DNA of 64,000 nucleotides, from contig JBJXDZ010000122.1 in NCBI GenBank assembly GCA_046154645.1, forward strand, positions 149,710-213,709, given 5' to 3'. Of the stretch, positions 1 through 8,911 are shown in pieces. A model generated the notes under the pieces. That model was not told the DNA's origin. It searched no databases and saw only the letters and a program-made list of their open reading frames with translations. Position 1 is the stretch's first letter; the number at the start of each line of letters is the position of its first letter. Source of the DNA: Ga0077555 sp046154645 (GTDB taxonomy: Bacteria > Pseudomonadota > Alphaproteobacteria > Rhizobiales > Hyphomicrobiaceae). The translations under genes were made by a program, and so were the position numbers.

Positions 1-756
1 CGTGCGTCCCGACTTCAACGCGACGACAAAGACACCGTTCTTGTGTGCGGTCTCCGCGAGCGTGGCCAACAGATCTGGCCGTGGCATGCCCTCGAGATAG
101 AGCAGCAGCAGCTTGATCTCGGGATCAGAGACGGCGGCTGTCGCCATCTCCAGCACGTTGACTTCGGCGTCGTTGCCGGTGGCGAGCGAATAGCGGGCAC
201 CCAAACCCCGCTCATTGAGCAGGCCGATGGGGATGGCGCTCATGGCACCGGACTGGCTGACCACGGCGATGGGTACGTCGCGCGGGCGCACGGTTGTAAA
301 GAAGGTCGAAAAGCTGCACACGGCGCCATTGGAGAAGTTGGCCAAGCCCTGTGTATTCGGCCCGACCATGCGCATGCCTGCGGCACGGGCGGCGGCCACC
401 ATTTCTTTCTGCTTGGCAACGCCTGCGGGATCGCCGGTCTCGCCGAAACCTGAGGTGATGCAGATGGCGGCTTTCACGCCGCGTTTGGCGCAATCCTTGA
501 TCGCTGCGACGGCGGCGTCACCCGGCACCACCACCAGCGCCAACTCGGGCACCGCGGGCAACGACTCGAGGCTGGCAAAGGCAGGCAAACCCTGCACTTC
601 CTTGCGGCCGGGATTGATGGGGTAGATGGGGCCCTTGAACTTGTATTCTTTCAAGTAGTGCAGCGGCCGGCCACCAACCTTGTTGACCTCGTTCGAGGCA
701 CCGATGATGGCCACGGACTTCGGATTGAGAAACGGCGTCAGGGAGGAGACGGTCAT
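1..756 (-). CDS. Acyl-CoA synthetase (NDP-forming), N-terminal part, cut by window edge
   Basis: The visible 252 residues start at an ATG at 756 and stay open to the window edge. They form the CoA-binding Rossmann domain (SVAIIGAS near residue 12) followed by the start of a succinyl-CoA-ligase-like domain (VVSQSGAM, GNDAEVN motifs) of the acetate--CoA ligase (ADP-forming)/acyl-CoA synthetase family. Such enzymes interconvert an acyl-CoA and an organic acid with a nucleoside diphosphate. The ATP-grasp half, if fused, lies outside the window, so the substrate cannot be inferred. The start is one base after the stop of the upstream VOC gene, so the two are probably co-transcribed. Confidence 0.85.
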   Translation of the reverse strand, partial: MTVSSLTPFLNPKSVAIIGASNEVNKVGGRPLHYLKEYKFKGPIYPINPGRKEVQGLPAFASLESLPAVPELALVVVPGDAAVAAIKDCAKRGVKAAICITSGFGETGDPAGVAKQKEMVAAARAAGMRMVGPNTQGLANFSNGAVCSFSTFFTTVRPRDVPIAVVSQSGAMSAIPIGLLNERGLGARYSLATGNDAEVNVLEMATAAVSDPEIKLLLLYLEGMPRPDLLATLAETAHKNGVFVVALKSGRT

Positions 757-757
757 A

Positions 758-1267
758 TCAGCTCTTCTTCTTGCTGCGTGAAAGCTTCGACGGCGGAGCA
801 TCTGTGCCCCCCGACATCATCTGATCGAGCCGCCGTTGCACTTCTTTCGGCGTCAGCTTTTCCAATTGTTTCTGCAGGGACCAGACGTGACCGAAGGGGT
901 CCTCGATCTTGGCCGTGCGATCACCGTAGAACTCGTCCTTGGCTGGAGCCAGAACCTTGGCGCCTGCCGCAACCGCCTTCGCCAGGGCCTTGTCGACATC
1001 GGCCACGTAGAGCATCAGCGTCACCGTCGTTCCCTTCAGTGCCTTTGGCCCGACGATACCCATCTCGGGGAACTCATCGGAAAGCATCAGCACTGCGCCG
1101 CCAATGAGCAACTCGGCATGGCCAAGCCTATCGTCCGGCATGGTCAGGCGCATGCGCACCTTGGCCCCGAACGCAGCCTTGTAGAACGCCACCGCGTCAT
1201 CAGCGCCGCGCACGCGCAGATACGGCATCAACGTGGTGTAACCTTCAGGAGCGGGGGAGTTGGGCAT
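758..1267 (-). CDS. VOC family (PhnB-like glyoxalase-fold) protein
   Basis: This 169-residue protein has the vicinal-oxygen-chelate pattern of PhnB/YfdO-type proteins. The N-terminal half reads TTLMPYLRVRGADDAVAFYK, the middle has GHAELLIGGAVLMLSDE, and the C-terminal half ends EDPFGHVWSLQ, the usual last metal-site strand. The final 25 residues are a basic Lys/Ser-rich tail with no domain. PhnB-like proteins are small cytosolic dimers with poorly defined substrates, so no reaction is claimed. The gene ends one base before the acyl-CoA synthetase start, suggesting one transcript. Confidence 0.85.
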   Translation of the reverse strand: MPNSPAPEGYTTLMPYLRVRGADDAVAFYKAAFGAKVRMRLTMPDDRLGHAELLIGGAVLMLSDEFPEMGIVGPKALKGTTVTLMLYVADVDKALAKAVAAGAKVLAPAKDEFYGDRTAKIEDPFGHVWSLQKQLEKLTPKEVQRRLDQMMSGGTDAPPSKLSRSKKKS

Positions 1268-1305
1268 GGGGTGGTTGTCTCACAAATCGCCGCTGGTTGG
1301 GTCGC

Positions 1306-2190
1306 TCACTTGCCTTGCCAAAGGATCCACTTGTTGTCGCGCCGCTCATATCCGTTTGCACTTAAAGGATATGGTTCATCGCGCACCAACTCTTGGGCTT
1401 TGGCTGCTATTTGTTGCCGGATTCGACTCCGACTCCCTACGATAGCCATCGAATCACGAGACACGGGGAATACAATGTAGTCTCCTAGAACCGCCACCTT
1501 CTCGATATCCCAAAACTCATCCAGCAGCATCAAGCCTGACGTGTGGCCATCATTGGTTCCGACAAGATAGAAACCGTCACCCTTGTCAATTTCAGCAGGC
1601 TTGATTTTTAGCCTCAGATTCTCCACCGCCTTGGCCCGAAGGTCCTTGCGCGAGAGCCCCACCTCTCGCAGCACATCATCGTTCAGGTAGGAGATGGTTG
1701 ACTGCCGGTCGATCCCGTAGGTGATGCACAACTCTCCGACGAAACGATCCACAATGAGGCGCGCCTGGTGACTACGATTGCTCTCATCGCGCTCCTGCCA
1801 CTGTTTCAACTCCTCGCAATTACGCACCAAGGCTACAACATCCTCGACTGTGGCCGACTTCGCGGACTGTTCAATCAATTTAGCCAAAGCATTGACGTAC
1901 TTGCTTACAGCCTCATGAAGTTCGTGAGGCTCAGAATGGTAGGCCCGGAAGGCATTTCCGATATCGAACAACCACTTTTCCGCGTCGTCTATTGCGACTT
2001 GCAAGGTCCACTCGTCGAGGATCTTGATGTTCCAATTGGGAGACATCAGCTTCAGCGCCTCGACGGATCGGTCAATGAACTCTCGTGGCGATGCCTTCGA
2101 CTTTGCAGCAGCCGGCATGGCATGCATCACCAGGGCAAGGAACAACACAACCAACCGCCATAGAGCGGGTGATTGGCGCTGCTCATTCAT
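1306..2190 (-). CDS. Exported protein of unknown function, weakly DUF1444-like
   Basis: The 294-residue product begins with a Sec signal peptide (hydrophobic run LVVLFLALVMHAMPAAA, likely cleavage after AAA near residue 29). The mature part is charged and mostly helical. Near residues 175-265 it contains LRAKAVENLRLKI, then LVGTNDGHTSGLMLLDEFWD and GDYIVFPVSRDSM, an order reminiscent of DUF1444 (YtpQ-like) proteins. That resemblance is by eye and tentative. It has no obvious partner: it lies 38 bases from the VOC gene and 149 bases from the cyclase gene. Confidence 0.7.
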   Translation of the reverse strand: MNEQRQSPALWRLVVLFLALVMHAMPAAAKSKASPREFIDRSVEALKLMSPNWNIKILDEWTLQVAIDDAEKWLFDIGNAFRAYHSEPHELHEAVSKYVNALAKLIEQSAKSATVEDVVALVRNCEELKQWQERDESNRSHQARLIVDRFVGELCITYGIDRQSTISYLNDDVLREVGLSRKDLRAKAVENLRLKIKPAEIDKGDGFYLVGTNDGHTSGLMLLDEFWDIEKVAVLGDYIVFPVSRDSMAIVGSRSRIRQQIAAKAQELVRDEPYPLSANGYERRDNKWILWQGK

Positions 2191-2339
2191 CCCCTTTTCT
2201 CCGATCGTTCATGCTCGCTAGCGCAAACGTTAGTGTTCCCGTGCCCTGGATGGTGGGTCGCGCTGCTCTTACCCAACGTGGAAAGCGCTCCAGCGCCGCG
2301 CTGATCGTGTGCAGCACCCTGATTGTCGCCTGCCCTACG

Positions 2340-3401
2340 TCACACCGTAGCAATCGCGTTGGCGGGGGAGCCGACGGCGCCGGGGAGATTGAACGGTGGC
2401 GCGGTCAGCAGGAAATTGGAGCGGTTGTTCTTGCGCAGCCAATTTGCCAACTCCGACAGGCGCCAGATTTCGCCAAGATTGACGCCGGTCTTGAACAGCG
2501 CGTGCTGATGCAGCGGCAGCATCACACACTGGCCGGGCTTGATCGGTGCGTTGTGCACCTCGACGGCGTAGTTATCGGAGATGAGGGCCGCAACCTTCGA
2601 CTCCGTCACCCACTGCAGGAGTTTCTGGTCGGATCCATCGAGACCGCAGCAGGAGTGATGCAGCTTGTGCTCGTCCGGCTTTTTCTTGCCATCGAAGATC
2701 ACCTCGTCGAAGCCGGTGCGGAAACAGACGAGATCCCCGGGCAGGATCTTGATGCCGTCGGCGGCGAAGATGCGCATCAAGTCGTCATAGCCGACGGCCC
2801 TCTTGGCCTTGCCGAAATGCGCCTCTAGGTCGACCATGACGGCGCGACCCTGGATGCACTTCTGCGCCATGTTCTCAACGCCCAGTGCATTGGCCGACGA
2901 GGTGCCGATGGCTGGCACCATGGTGCCGGGCACGCCGCCGGCTTGCTTCGGATCGGTCGGACCGACGATTTCATGACCGAGGCGATAGCCATTGTAGAAG
3001 ACGACTTCGGGTTTGCCGTCGCCGTCGGCATCAAAGAGTGCGCCGACGTGAGCGAGCGTGTCCCACTGTGTCGAATACTGGAGATGCAGGAGAACCATGT
3101 CGTCGTTGATGACGTCGGTCATGCCGGGGTGGTCCCACTCGGCACGGTAGCCCCAGTTGGGTTTTTCGCCGCGCAGTGTCGGTCGGATCTGCGGGGGATG
3201 GCGGCGCGGATTGAGAACGGCGCCGCCAGGATAATCCAGCGGCATCGACAGGCAGAAGGTCTGCCCGGTCTTCACCTCGGCGATACCCTGCTTGACCTTC
3301 TCGGCCGTTACCTCGTTGAGGCGGCCCAGCTGATCGTCCGGGCCGTAATCACCCCAGGTCGAGTTCTCCGGGCGCTGCTTCCACCGCTTGTTGGCTGGCA
3401 T
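2340..3401 (-). CDS. Cyclase family protein (kynurenine-formamidase-like metal hydrolase)
   Basis: This 353-residue protein belongs to the cyclase/KynB superfamily of metal-dependent hydrolases that open or form amide and lactone bonds. The N-terminus MPANKRWKQRPENSTWGDYG and the metal-site region TQWDTLAHVGALFDADGDG, the equivalent of the family HxGTHxD motif, support this. Later segments are GDLVCFRTGFDE and the His-containing VEVHNAPI. The ATG at 3401 is chosen because it has a strong GGAGGAGA ribosome site; an upstream in-frame extension lacks one. It belongs to the longer cyclase subgroup; the substrate is unknown. Confidence 0.85.
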   Translation of the reverse strand: MPANKRWKQRPENSTWGDYGPDDQLGRLNEVTAEKVKQGIAEVKTGQTFCLSMPLDYPGGAVLNPRRHPPQIRPTLRGEKPNWGYRAEWDHPGMTDVINDDMVLLHLQYSTQWDTLAHVGALFDADGDGKPEVVFYNGYRLGHEIVGPTDPKQAGGVPGTMVPAIGTSSANALGVENMAQKCIQGRAVMVDLEAHFGKAKRAVGYDDLMRIFAADGIKILPGDLVCFRTGFDEVIFDGKKKPDEHKLHHSCCGLDGSDQKLLQWVTESKVAALISDNYAVEVHNAPIKPGQCVMLPLHQHALFKTGVNLGEIWRLSELANWLRKNNRSNFLLTAPPFNLPGAVGSPANAIATV

Positions 3402-3509
3402 GGGATCTCCTCCGCAAGAGTCGTTTGTTGATTGCAGTCGAGCATACGCCGACGCACGCGCGTGGCAAGCCGGCAGACCTGTGCCCGTCACGGCCCCACC
3501 ATGCAGAAA

Positions 3510-3537
3510 GGCCGCCCCGGATGTCTCCGGAGCGGCC
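3510..3537 (-). terminator. Hairpin terminator downstream of the DUF937 gene
   Basis: A 12-bp inverted repeat (GGCCGC..CCGGA / TCCGG..GCGGCC, one mismatch, 4-base loop) lies between the DUF937 stop and the start of the cyclase gene. On the minus strand it is followed by a short T-rich stretch (TTTCTG). It would end DUF937 transcription before the cyclase gene. Confidence 0.6.
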
Positions 3538-3574
3538 CATTGCGATTGCCTCAAGGCGACGTGTGAGAGGCAGA

Positions 3575-4696
3575 TCAGCCCTTCGACATGGTGTCGAGAC
3601 GGTTCAAGATGTTGTCCAGCACCGGCTTGGCCACCGGCCCGACACCCGCGGTCTTTAGCGCATTGTCGATCATCGGGCGGATGATCGGCAGCAACTGGGC
3701 GATGTAGGCGGCGAGACCCTTCTTGGCCTCGGCCGGCATGTTGCCGCGCATCGTGTTGATGCCGTCGAGTTGCTTCAGGGTTTCCTGGAGGCGGGGCAGC
3801 GCGGACTTGGCGGTGGCTTCGTCCTTGATGCTTCCGAGTGTACCGCGCAAGCCTTCGACCACGCTACCGACCTGCGCCCCGACATTCTGGTTGTTGAAGG
3901 TGATCGCAGGAGCCGCCGGCAACGACGGCCCGCGCGCGCCGGACAGGAAGTACCAGCCGCCGAACAACAGCGCACCGAGGGCTGCGGCCCACGGCAACCA
4001 GCTGCCGCCCCCGGACGCACGCGGCGGCTCAGCCGTATATGACGGCGCAGCAGGAGCCGGAGAGGCCGCGGCCGGAGTCGGCTGGGCCGGGCGGGCTGCC
4101 GCAGGCTGGGCCGGCGCTGCCTGTTGGACCGGGCGTGGCGCTGCGGCAGGGGCCAGCGAGTCAAGCAGACCCGTACCCTTCAACAGATCAGCGAAACCGG
4201 CCGGCATCGCCGCCGAGATGTTATCCTTCTGCCCGAGCAGCATCTTGGCAAGACCGGCCCCATCGAGGCCGCTGTCCTTTTGTTGTTTCGCCAGAGCGCC
4301 AAGTGCCACGGGTCCGACGAGACCCAGCAGGCCCTTCGTCGGCGCCTCTCCGATGCCTGCGAACTTGCCGAGGGCGCCGGTCAACGAGCCGAGTGCCGAG
4401 TTGCCGAGCAAGGAACCGAGCACATTGGTGCCCGCGTTGATCATGTTCCCCTGCGTGGGGCCACCGATCAAATCGCCAAGCTTGCCCAGCATGCTGGTAT
4501 CCTGCTTGCCGAGGATGTCGGTGAGATTTTTCAAGCCGTCAGGCTTCTGCGATGAGCCCATGAGGCTGCCAAGGATGGTCGGCAGAATGGCGGCAATCGC
4601 CTTCTGCGCCAACGGGCTCGTGATCCCAAGCGAGGATGCGATCTTGTCGATGATCATCGGCGTCAGATACTGCGCCGCCATGGACACAATGTTCAT
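3575..4696 (-). CDS. DUF937 domain protein with one transmembrane segment
   Basis: The first ~160 residues are a Gly/Leu-rich DUF937 (YidB-like) domain, with repeated LGSLLGN and GALGKFAGIG segments. A Pro/Ala-rich linker of about 60 residues follows, then a single membrane helix (LPWAAALGALLFGGWYFL) and a C-terminal helical domain of about 110 residues. The ATG at 4696 is preceded by GGGAGAG at good distance; a GTG ten codons upstream has no such site. Function is unknown for the family. The hairpin at 3510-3537 closes the gene. Confidence 0.8.
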   Translation of the reverse strand: MNIVSMAAQYLTPMIIDKIASSLGITSPLAQKAIAAILPTILGSLMGSSQKPDGLKNLTDILGKQDTSMLGKLGDLIGGPTQGNMINAGTNVLGSLLGNSALGSLTGALGKFAGIGEAPTKGLLGLVGPVALGALAKQQKDSGLDGAGLAKMLLGQKDNISAAMPAGFADLLKGTGLLDSLAPAAAPRPVQQAAPAQPAAARPAQPTPAAASPAPAAPSYTAEPPRASGGGSWLPWAAALGALLFGGWYFLSGARGPSLPAAPAITFNNQNVGAQVGSVVEGLRGTLGSIKDEATAKSALPRLQETLKQLDGINTMRGNMPAEAKKGLAAYIAQLLPIIRPMIDNALKTAGVGPVAKPVLDNILNRLDTMSKG

Positions 4697-4894
4697 AGAA
4701 CCCACTCTCCCTGATTTGTTGCTCACTTGCGAGCCACGCTGACATGGTCTGCCTACAGGATTGACGCGAATTTGTGGCGACAGCGCCCGTCCACTGCTCT
4801 GTAATGCCCTTCAGACGTCCGTCAGTGAACAACCATAATTGGCTCCAGCGCAATCCCTTTTCTGAGTTGCAGCAGCATAATCCAGCCAGCGTCG

Positions 4895-6049
4895 CTACGG
4901 AACGAGCCTGAGCAGCTGGCCATCGGCGCTATCCGTCAGGAGATAAACACGGCCGTCCACCGCCACACGCACATCCCGGATGCGACGGCCCTGATCGAGC
5001 AACAGAACTTCCTCCCCCACTACACGTTCCCCGTCGAGAACCAACCGGTGCAGCGCGCGACCAGCCAGCGCACCGACCAGAAGATTGCCCCGCCATCCCG
5101 GAAATGCGGCGCCGTCATAGAATGCCATTCCGGACGGCGCGATGGAGGGCGCCCAATAGTAGATCGGCTGCTCCATGCCGGCCCGCTGCGTCGTCGCATG
5201 GAGGCGGGCGCCGGAGTAGTCGATGCCGTATCCGATCACCGGCCAGCCGTAGTTGCGCCCCCTGAGCGGCACGTTGATCTCATCGCCACCTTGCGGCCCG
5301 TGCTCAACGATCCAGAGCTTGCCGGTCTCGGGGTGGATGGCGGCCGATTGAGGATTGCGGTGGCCGTAGCTCCAGATTTCCGGTCGGGCATCACTGCGGC
5401 CGACAAACGGGTTGTCAGCGGGTACGGAGCCGTCCGGATTGAGTCGCACCACCTTCCCCCAATGCCGCGTCAGATCCTGCGCGCCTTCTTTCTGAAATCG
5501 CTCGCCGAGGGTGACGAAAAGCTTTCCATCTGACGCGAAAGCGAGCCGGCAGCCGAAATGTAGGCCACCGGCAAACTCCGGCAACTGGCGGAAAATCACT
5601 TCGAAGGTGTCAAGCCCCGGCCGCTCGCCATCGGGCCGCAGACGCGCCCGCGCCACCGTCGTACCATTGCGCCCACCTTCGCGCGGCTCGGCGTAAGCGA
5701 AATAGACGAGACCAGAGACCATGTAGTCCGGGGCCAGCGCCACATCGAGCATGCCGCCCTGCCCGGTGGCCGCAACCTTCGGCACACCTGTCAATGGCGG
5801 TGACACCGCACCGTCCCTGGCAATGATGCGGATACGTCCGGGCCGTTCGGTTACCAGGAAGCGCCCCCCGGGGAGAAACTGTAATCCCCATGGGAACTCC
5901 ACCCCCCCGGTGACAGTTTCGACGCGGACGTGGGTTGGCGCCACACTTGGTGCGCGGGTCTGGAAGGCCTGACCTCGGCTGGGGACTGCCAACACAGTGG
6001 TGGCGGCGCCAATCAGCACCCCTCTTCTGGTCGGTACGCAAGACGACAT
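4895..6049 (-). CDS. PQQ-dependent aldose sugar dehydrogenase-like protein (YliI/GdhB type), Tat-exported
   Basis: The 384-residue product is a six-bladed beta-propeller of the soluble glucose/sorbosone dehydrogenase family. Diagnostic segments are EFPWGLQFLPGGRFLVTER, the PGRIRII strand, GHRNPQSAAIHPETGKLW and HGPQGGDEIN, the family's active-site and PQQ-contact region. The N-terminus has a twin-arginine leader (TRRGVLIGAATTVLA), so it should act in the periplasm, oxidising aldoses to lactones with PQQ. The ATG at 6049 follows GAGG; a longer in-frame extension begins before the leader and is less likely. Confidence 0.88.
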   Translation of the reverse strand: MSSCVPTRRGVLIGAATTVLAVPSRGQAFQTRAPSVAPTHVRVETVTGGVEFPWGLQFLPGGRFLVTERPGRIRIIARDGAVSPPLTGVPKVAATGQGGMLDVALAPDYMVSGLVYFAYAEPREGGRNGTTVARARLRPDGERPGLDTFEVIFRQLPEFAGGLHFGCRLAFASDGKLFVTLGERFQKEGAQDLTRHWGKVVRLNPDGSVPADNPFVGRSDARPEIWSYGHRNPQSAAIHPETGKLWIVEHGPQGGDEINVPLRGRNYGWPVIGYGIDYSGARLHATTQRAGMEQPIYYWAPSIAPSGMAFYDGAAFPGWRGNLLVGALAGRALHRLVLDGERVVGEEVLLLDQGRRIRDVRVAVDGRVYLLTDSADGQLLRLVP

Positions 6050-6104
6050 CAGTGCCTCGGTTCGTTTGGCGCCGCCATGACCGGCCGGGGCTGCGCAGTC
6101 CACA

Positions 6105-6695
6105 TCACACCGGCCCAAGAAGCTCGCATGCCAATGGATGGCCCCGTGCCACCGCAGCGATCCGCTGCACGATGCGATCCGGACCTGTCAGATGCACATG
6201 CTCGTAGGCAATGATGGCGAGCGCTGGGCGGACGATGTCGATGAGTTCCCCGGGGCGGAGGAGGAAATCAGGATTCTTTGGCCGACCGAAGCGCTCATTG
6301 CCAGCAGCAAAGGTTTCGTAAATGACCACGCCATGGGGAGCGGCCGCAGCCAGAATGGTGGGGAGGAGTGGTCGCCAAAGGTAGTTGGTGACGATGACGC
6401 CAGCGAAGCGCCGGTTCCCGAGCGGCCAGGACGAGCCGTCCTCCAGATCGGCCGCGATCAGTTCGAGCCCCGTCTCGGCCCCCCGTGCGCAGATGCGCGA
6501 CAGATCTCGGTCAATGCCGATCATGCGATAGCCGCTCGACAACCCGTGCCGCAGATGCCGGCCTGATCCGCAAGCGACATCAAGCACGTCGCCACCACGG
6601 GCAACGAGCGGCAAGTACCTCTGCACCCAGTCCGATGGAGCACCCTCTGTGGTCCAGCGATCCCGGCCAGTGTCTGGTGCGCTGCGATCACACAT
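6105..6695 (-). CDS. Class I SAM-dependent methyltransferase
   Basis: This small (196-residue) Rossmann methyltransferase has motif I VLDVACGSGRHLRH at about residue 37, a motif II acidic residue in MIGIDRDLSRI, and a motif IV-like region GVIVTNYLWRP. The spacing resembles TehB/UbiE-like small methyltransferases, but nothing identifies the substrate. Only 55 bases separate its stop from the sugar dehydrogenase start, so the two may share a transcript. The divergent dapF starts 54 bases away. Confidence 0.85.
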   Translation of the reverse strand: MCDRSAPDTGRDRWTTEGAPSDWVQRYLPLVARGGDVLDVACGSGRHLRHGLSSGYRMIGIDRDLSRICARGAETGLELIAADLEDGSSWPLGNRRFAGVIVTNYLWRPLLPTILAAAAPHGVVIYETFAAGNERFGRPKNPDFLLRPGELIDIVRPALAIIAYEHVHLTGPDRIVQRIAAVARGHPLACELLGPV

Positions 6696-6749
6696 ATTTG
6701 GTCTCGCTTATCGTTTGTCTTGCCACCCCACGCCGCCATATAAGGTGCC

Positions 6750-7634
6750 ATGACGACAGCGGCCGCCATCACCATCGCCAGAATGAACGGGCTCGGCAAC
6801 GAGATCGTGGTGCTCGACTTGCGCGGAACGCAGCGGATTTTGACCGCGGACGAAGCCCGCCGGATCGCGACAATGCCCGGTTGGCGGTTCGACCAGCTGA
6901 TGGCGCTGCACGATCCCCTCGCGCCTGGCACCGGGGCCTATGTGCACATCTATAACACCGACGGCTCGGAGGCCGGTGCGTGCGGCAACGGCATGCGCTG
7001 CGTGGTGCTGTTCGATCAGCGCGCCGGTGCCGTGCTACCCCAGAGCTACGAGACCGTTAACGGTGTCCTTGCGGTGGCCAGCGAGGGCCCACCGGGCGAG
7101 CGGATCAGCGTCGAGATGGGGGCACCGCGGTTCGGGTGGGCCGACATTCCGCTCAGCGAGCCCTTCCACAACACCAAACGCATCGAGTTGCAGATCGGCC
7201 CCATCGATAATCCGATCCTGCATTCGCCGTCCGTCGTCAATGTTGGCAATCCACACGCTATCTTCTGGGTCGACGACGTCACGGCCTATCAGCTCGATCG
7301 CTTCGGCCCCCTGCTCGAGAATCACCCGATTTTTCCCGATCGCGCCAATATCTCACTGGCGCACGTCACGGCACGGGATGCCATTACGCTCAGGACATGG
7401 GAGCGCGGCGCCGGGCTGACCAGAGCCTGCGGCTCGGCGGCGTGTGCGGCGGCGGTGTGTGCCGTCCGGCTCAAGTTCACGGACCGTCGCGTGACGGTGA
7501 CCGTGCCGGGCGGACCGCTGCATATCGAGTGGCGGGAAAGTGACGACCAGATCGTCATGACCGGCCCCGCCGAGTTGGAGCGGCAAGAGCGGATCGAACT
7601 CGATCGTTTCCTGAGCGTGGCGCCGCCGGGATGA
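6750..7634 (+). CDS. dapF: Diaminopimelate epimerase
   Basis: DapF converts LL- to meso-diaminopimelate for lysine and peptidoglycan synthesis, using two catalytic cysteines. Both are visible: GACGNGMRC (about residue 76) and RACGSAACAAAV (about residue 227). The N-terminal RMNGLGNEIVVLD and the NVGNPHAIFWVDD segment are also typical. The length of 294 residues is normal. It is the first gene of a tight rightward operon; its stop overlaps the mtaB start by four bases (ATGA). Confidence 0.97.
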   Translation: MTTAAAITIARMNGLGNEIVVLDLRGTQRILTADEARRIATMPGWRFDQLMALHDPLAPGTGAYVHIYNTDGSEAGACGNGMRCVVLFDQRAGAVLPQSYETVNGVLAVASEGPPGERISVEMGAPRFGWADIPLSEPFHNTKRIELQIGPIDNPILHSPSVVNVGNPHAIFWVDDVTAYQLDRFGPLLENHPIFPDRANISLAHVTARDAITLRTWERGAGLTRACGSAACAAAVCAVRLKFTDRRVTVTVPGGPLHIEWRESDDQIVMTGPAELERQERIELDRFLSVAPPG

Positions 7635-8911
7635 GTAATCCGCCCGTAACGCCGCAGGCGAGCGAACCCGCCGTGCTGAACTTCGGCTGTCGCCTCAACG
7701 CCTACGAGGCCGAGGTGATGCGGCGCCATGCCAGCGCGGCCGGACTTGGCGATGCGATCATCGTCAATACCTGCGCCGTAACAAGGGAAGCGGTACGACA
7801 GGCCGAACAGGCCATTCGCCGAGCGCGACGCGAAAACCCATGGGCGCGCCTGATTGTGACGGGGTGCGCCGCCCAGACCGAACCCGAACGGTTCGCCGAC
7901 ATGCCCGAGGTCGACCATATCCTCGGCAACGGAAGCAAGACCCTGCCGGAAACCTGGGCCGCGCTGGCGATCACGGGCAGTGAACGGGTCCAGGTCGATG
8001 ACATCACGTCGGTGCGGGAGACGGCGGGACACCTGATCGATGGCTTCGGTAACCGCGCCCGCGCTTATGTGCAGGTGCAGAACGGTTGCGACCACCGCTG
8101 CACTTTCTGCATTATCCCTTACGGTCGGGGGCCATCGCGGTCGGTGCCGGCTGGTGAAGTGGTGGCGCAGGTCCGACGTCTGGTTGAGGGCGGCTATGCG
8201 GAAGTCGTGCTGACAGGCGTCGATCTCACGTCCTACGGCGGCGATCTCCCGGGCGAGATGCGGCTCGGCCGTCTGGTGCGGCAGATCCTGCAGCATGTCC
8301 CCGAGTTGCAACGACTTCGCATTTCCTCCATCGACCATGTCGAGGCGGATTTGGACCTGATGACGGCGCTCGCCGAGGAACCGCGGCTGATGCCGCATCT
8401 GCACTTATCCTTGCAGGCGGGCGACGATCTGACCTTGAAGCGCATGAAGCGACGCCATCTGCGGGCCGATGCAATCGCATTCTGTGCCGCAGCCCGCAAA
8501 CTCCGCCCCGACATTGCCTTTGGTGCCGACTTGATCGCTGGTTTCCCAACCGAAACCGAAGACATGTTCCAGCGCACGCTCGACCTTGTGGATGACTGTG
8601 GTTTGGCGTTGCTGCATGTGTTCCCCTACTCGCCCCGCCAAGGCACACCTGCGGCAAGAATGCCACAGACCCCACGCCCCATCGTGAAGGAGCGGGCCGC
8701 GCGCCTGCGGCAAAAGGCTGCCGAGGCACGTCTTCGCCATCTTTCGGGCCAAGTCGGACGCACAGTGGACGTCCTGATGGAGATGGCGGGCATGGGGCGG
8801 GCACCCGATTTCAGCGAGGTCGCGATCGCAGGACTTCCTGCGGGTGTTGTCGTGCGCGCGCACCTGCTCGCCCATGATGGGTCGCGGCTGGCCGCCGAGG
8901 TGGCACCATGA
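7631..8911 (+). CDS. mtaB: tRNA t6A37 methylthiotransferase MtaB
   Basis: MtaB adds a methylthio group to N6-threonylcarbamoyladenosine 37 of tRNAs reading ANN codons. The N-terminal UPF0004 domain carries the three auxiliary-cluster cysteines (NFGCRLNAYE, VNTCAVT, VTGCAAQ). The radical-SAM domain has NGCDHRCTFCIIPYGRGPSR with the CxxxCxxC triad, and LTGVDLTSYGGDLPG, which distinguishes MtaB from MiaB. A TRAM-like C-terminus follows. It overlaps both dapF and ftsY by four bases, so translation is coupled. Confidence 0.95.
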   Translation: MSNPPVTPQASEPAVLNFGCRLNAYEAEVMRRHASAAGLGDAIIVNTCAVTREAVRQAEQAIRRARRENPWARLIVTGCAAQTEPERFADMPEVDHILGNGSKTLPETWAALAITGSERVQVDDITSVRETAGHLIDGFGNRARAYVQVQNGCDHRCTFCIIPYGRGPSRSVPAGEVVAQVRRLVEGGYAEVVLTGVDLTSYGGDLPGEMRLGRLVRQILQHVPELQRLRISSIDHVEADLDLMTALAEEPRLMPHLHLSLQAGDDLTLKRMKRRHLRADAIAFCAAARKLRPDIAFGADLIAGFPTETEDMFQRTLDLVDDCGLALLHVFPYSPRQGTPAARMPQTPRPIVKERAARLRQKAAEARLRHLSGQVGRTVDVLMEMAGMGRAPDFSEVAIAGLPAGVVVRAHLLAHDGSRLAAEVAP

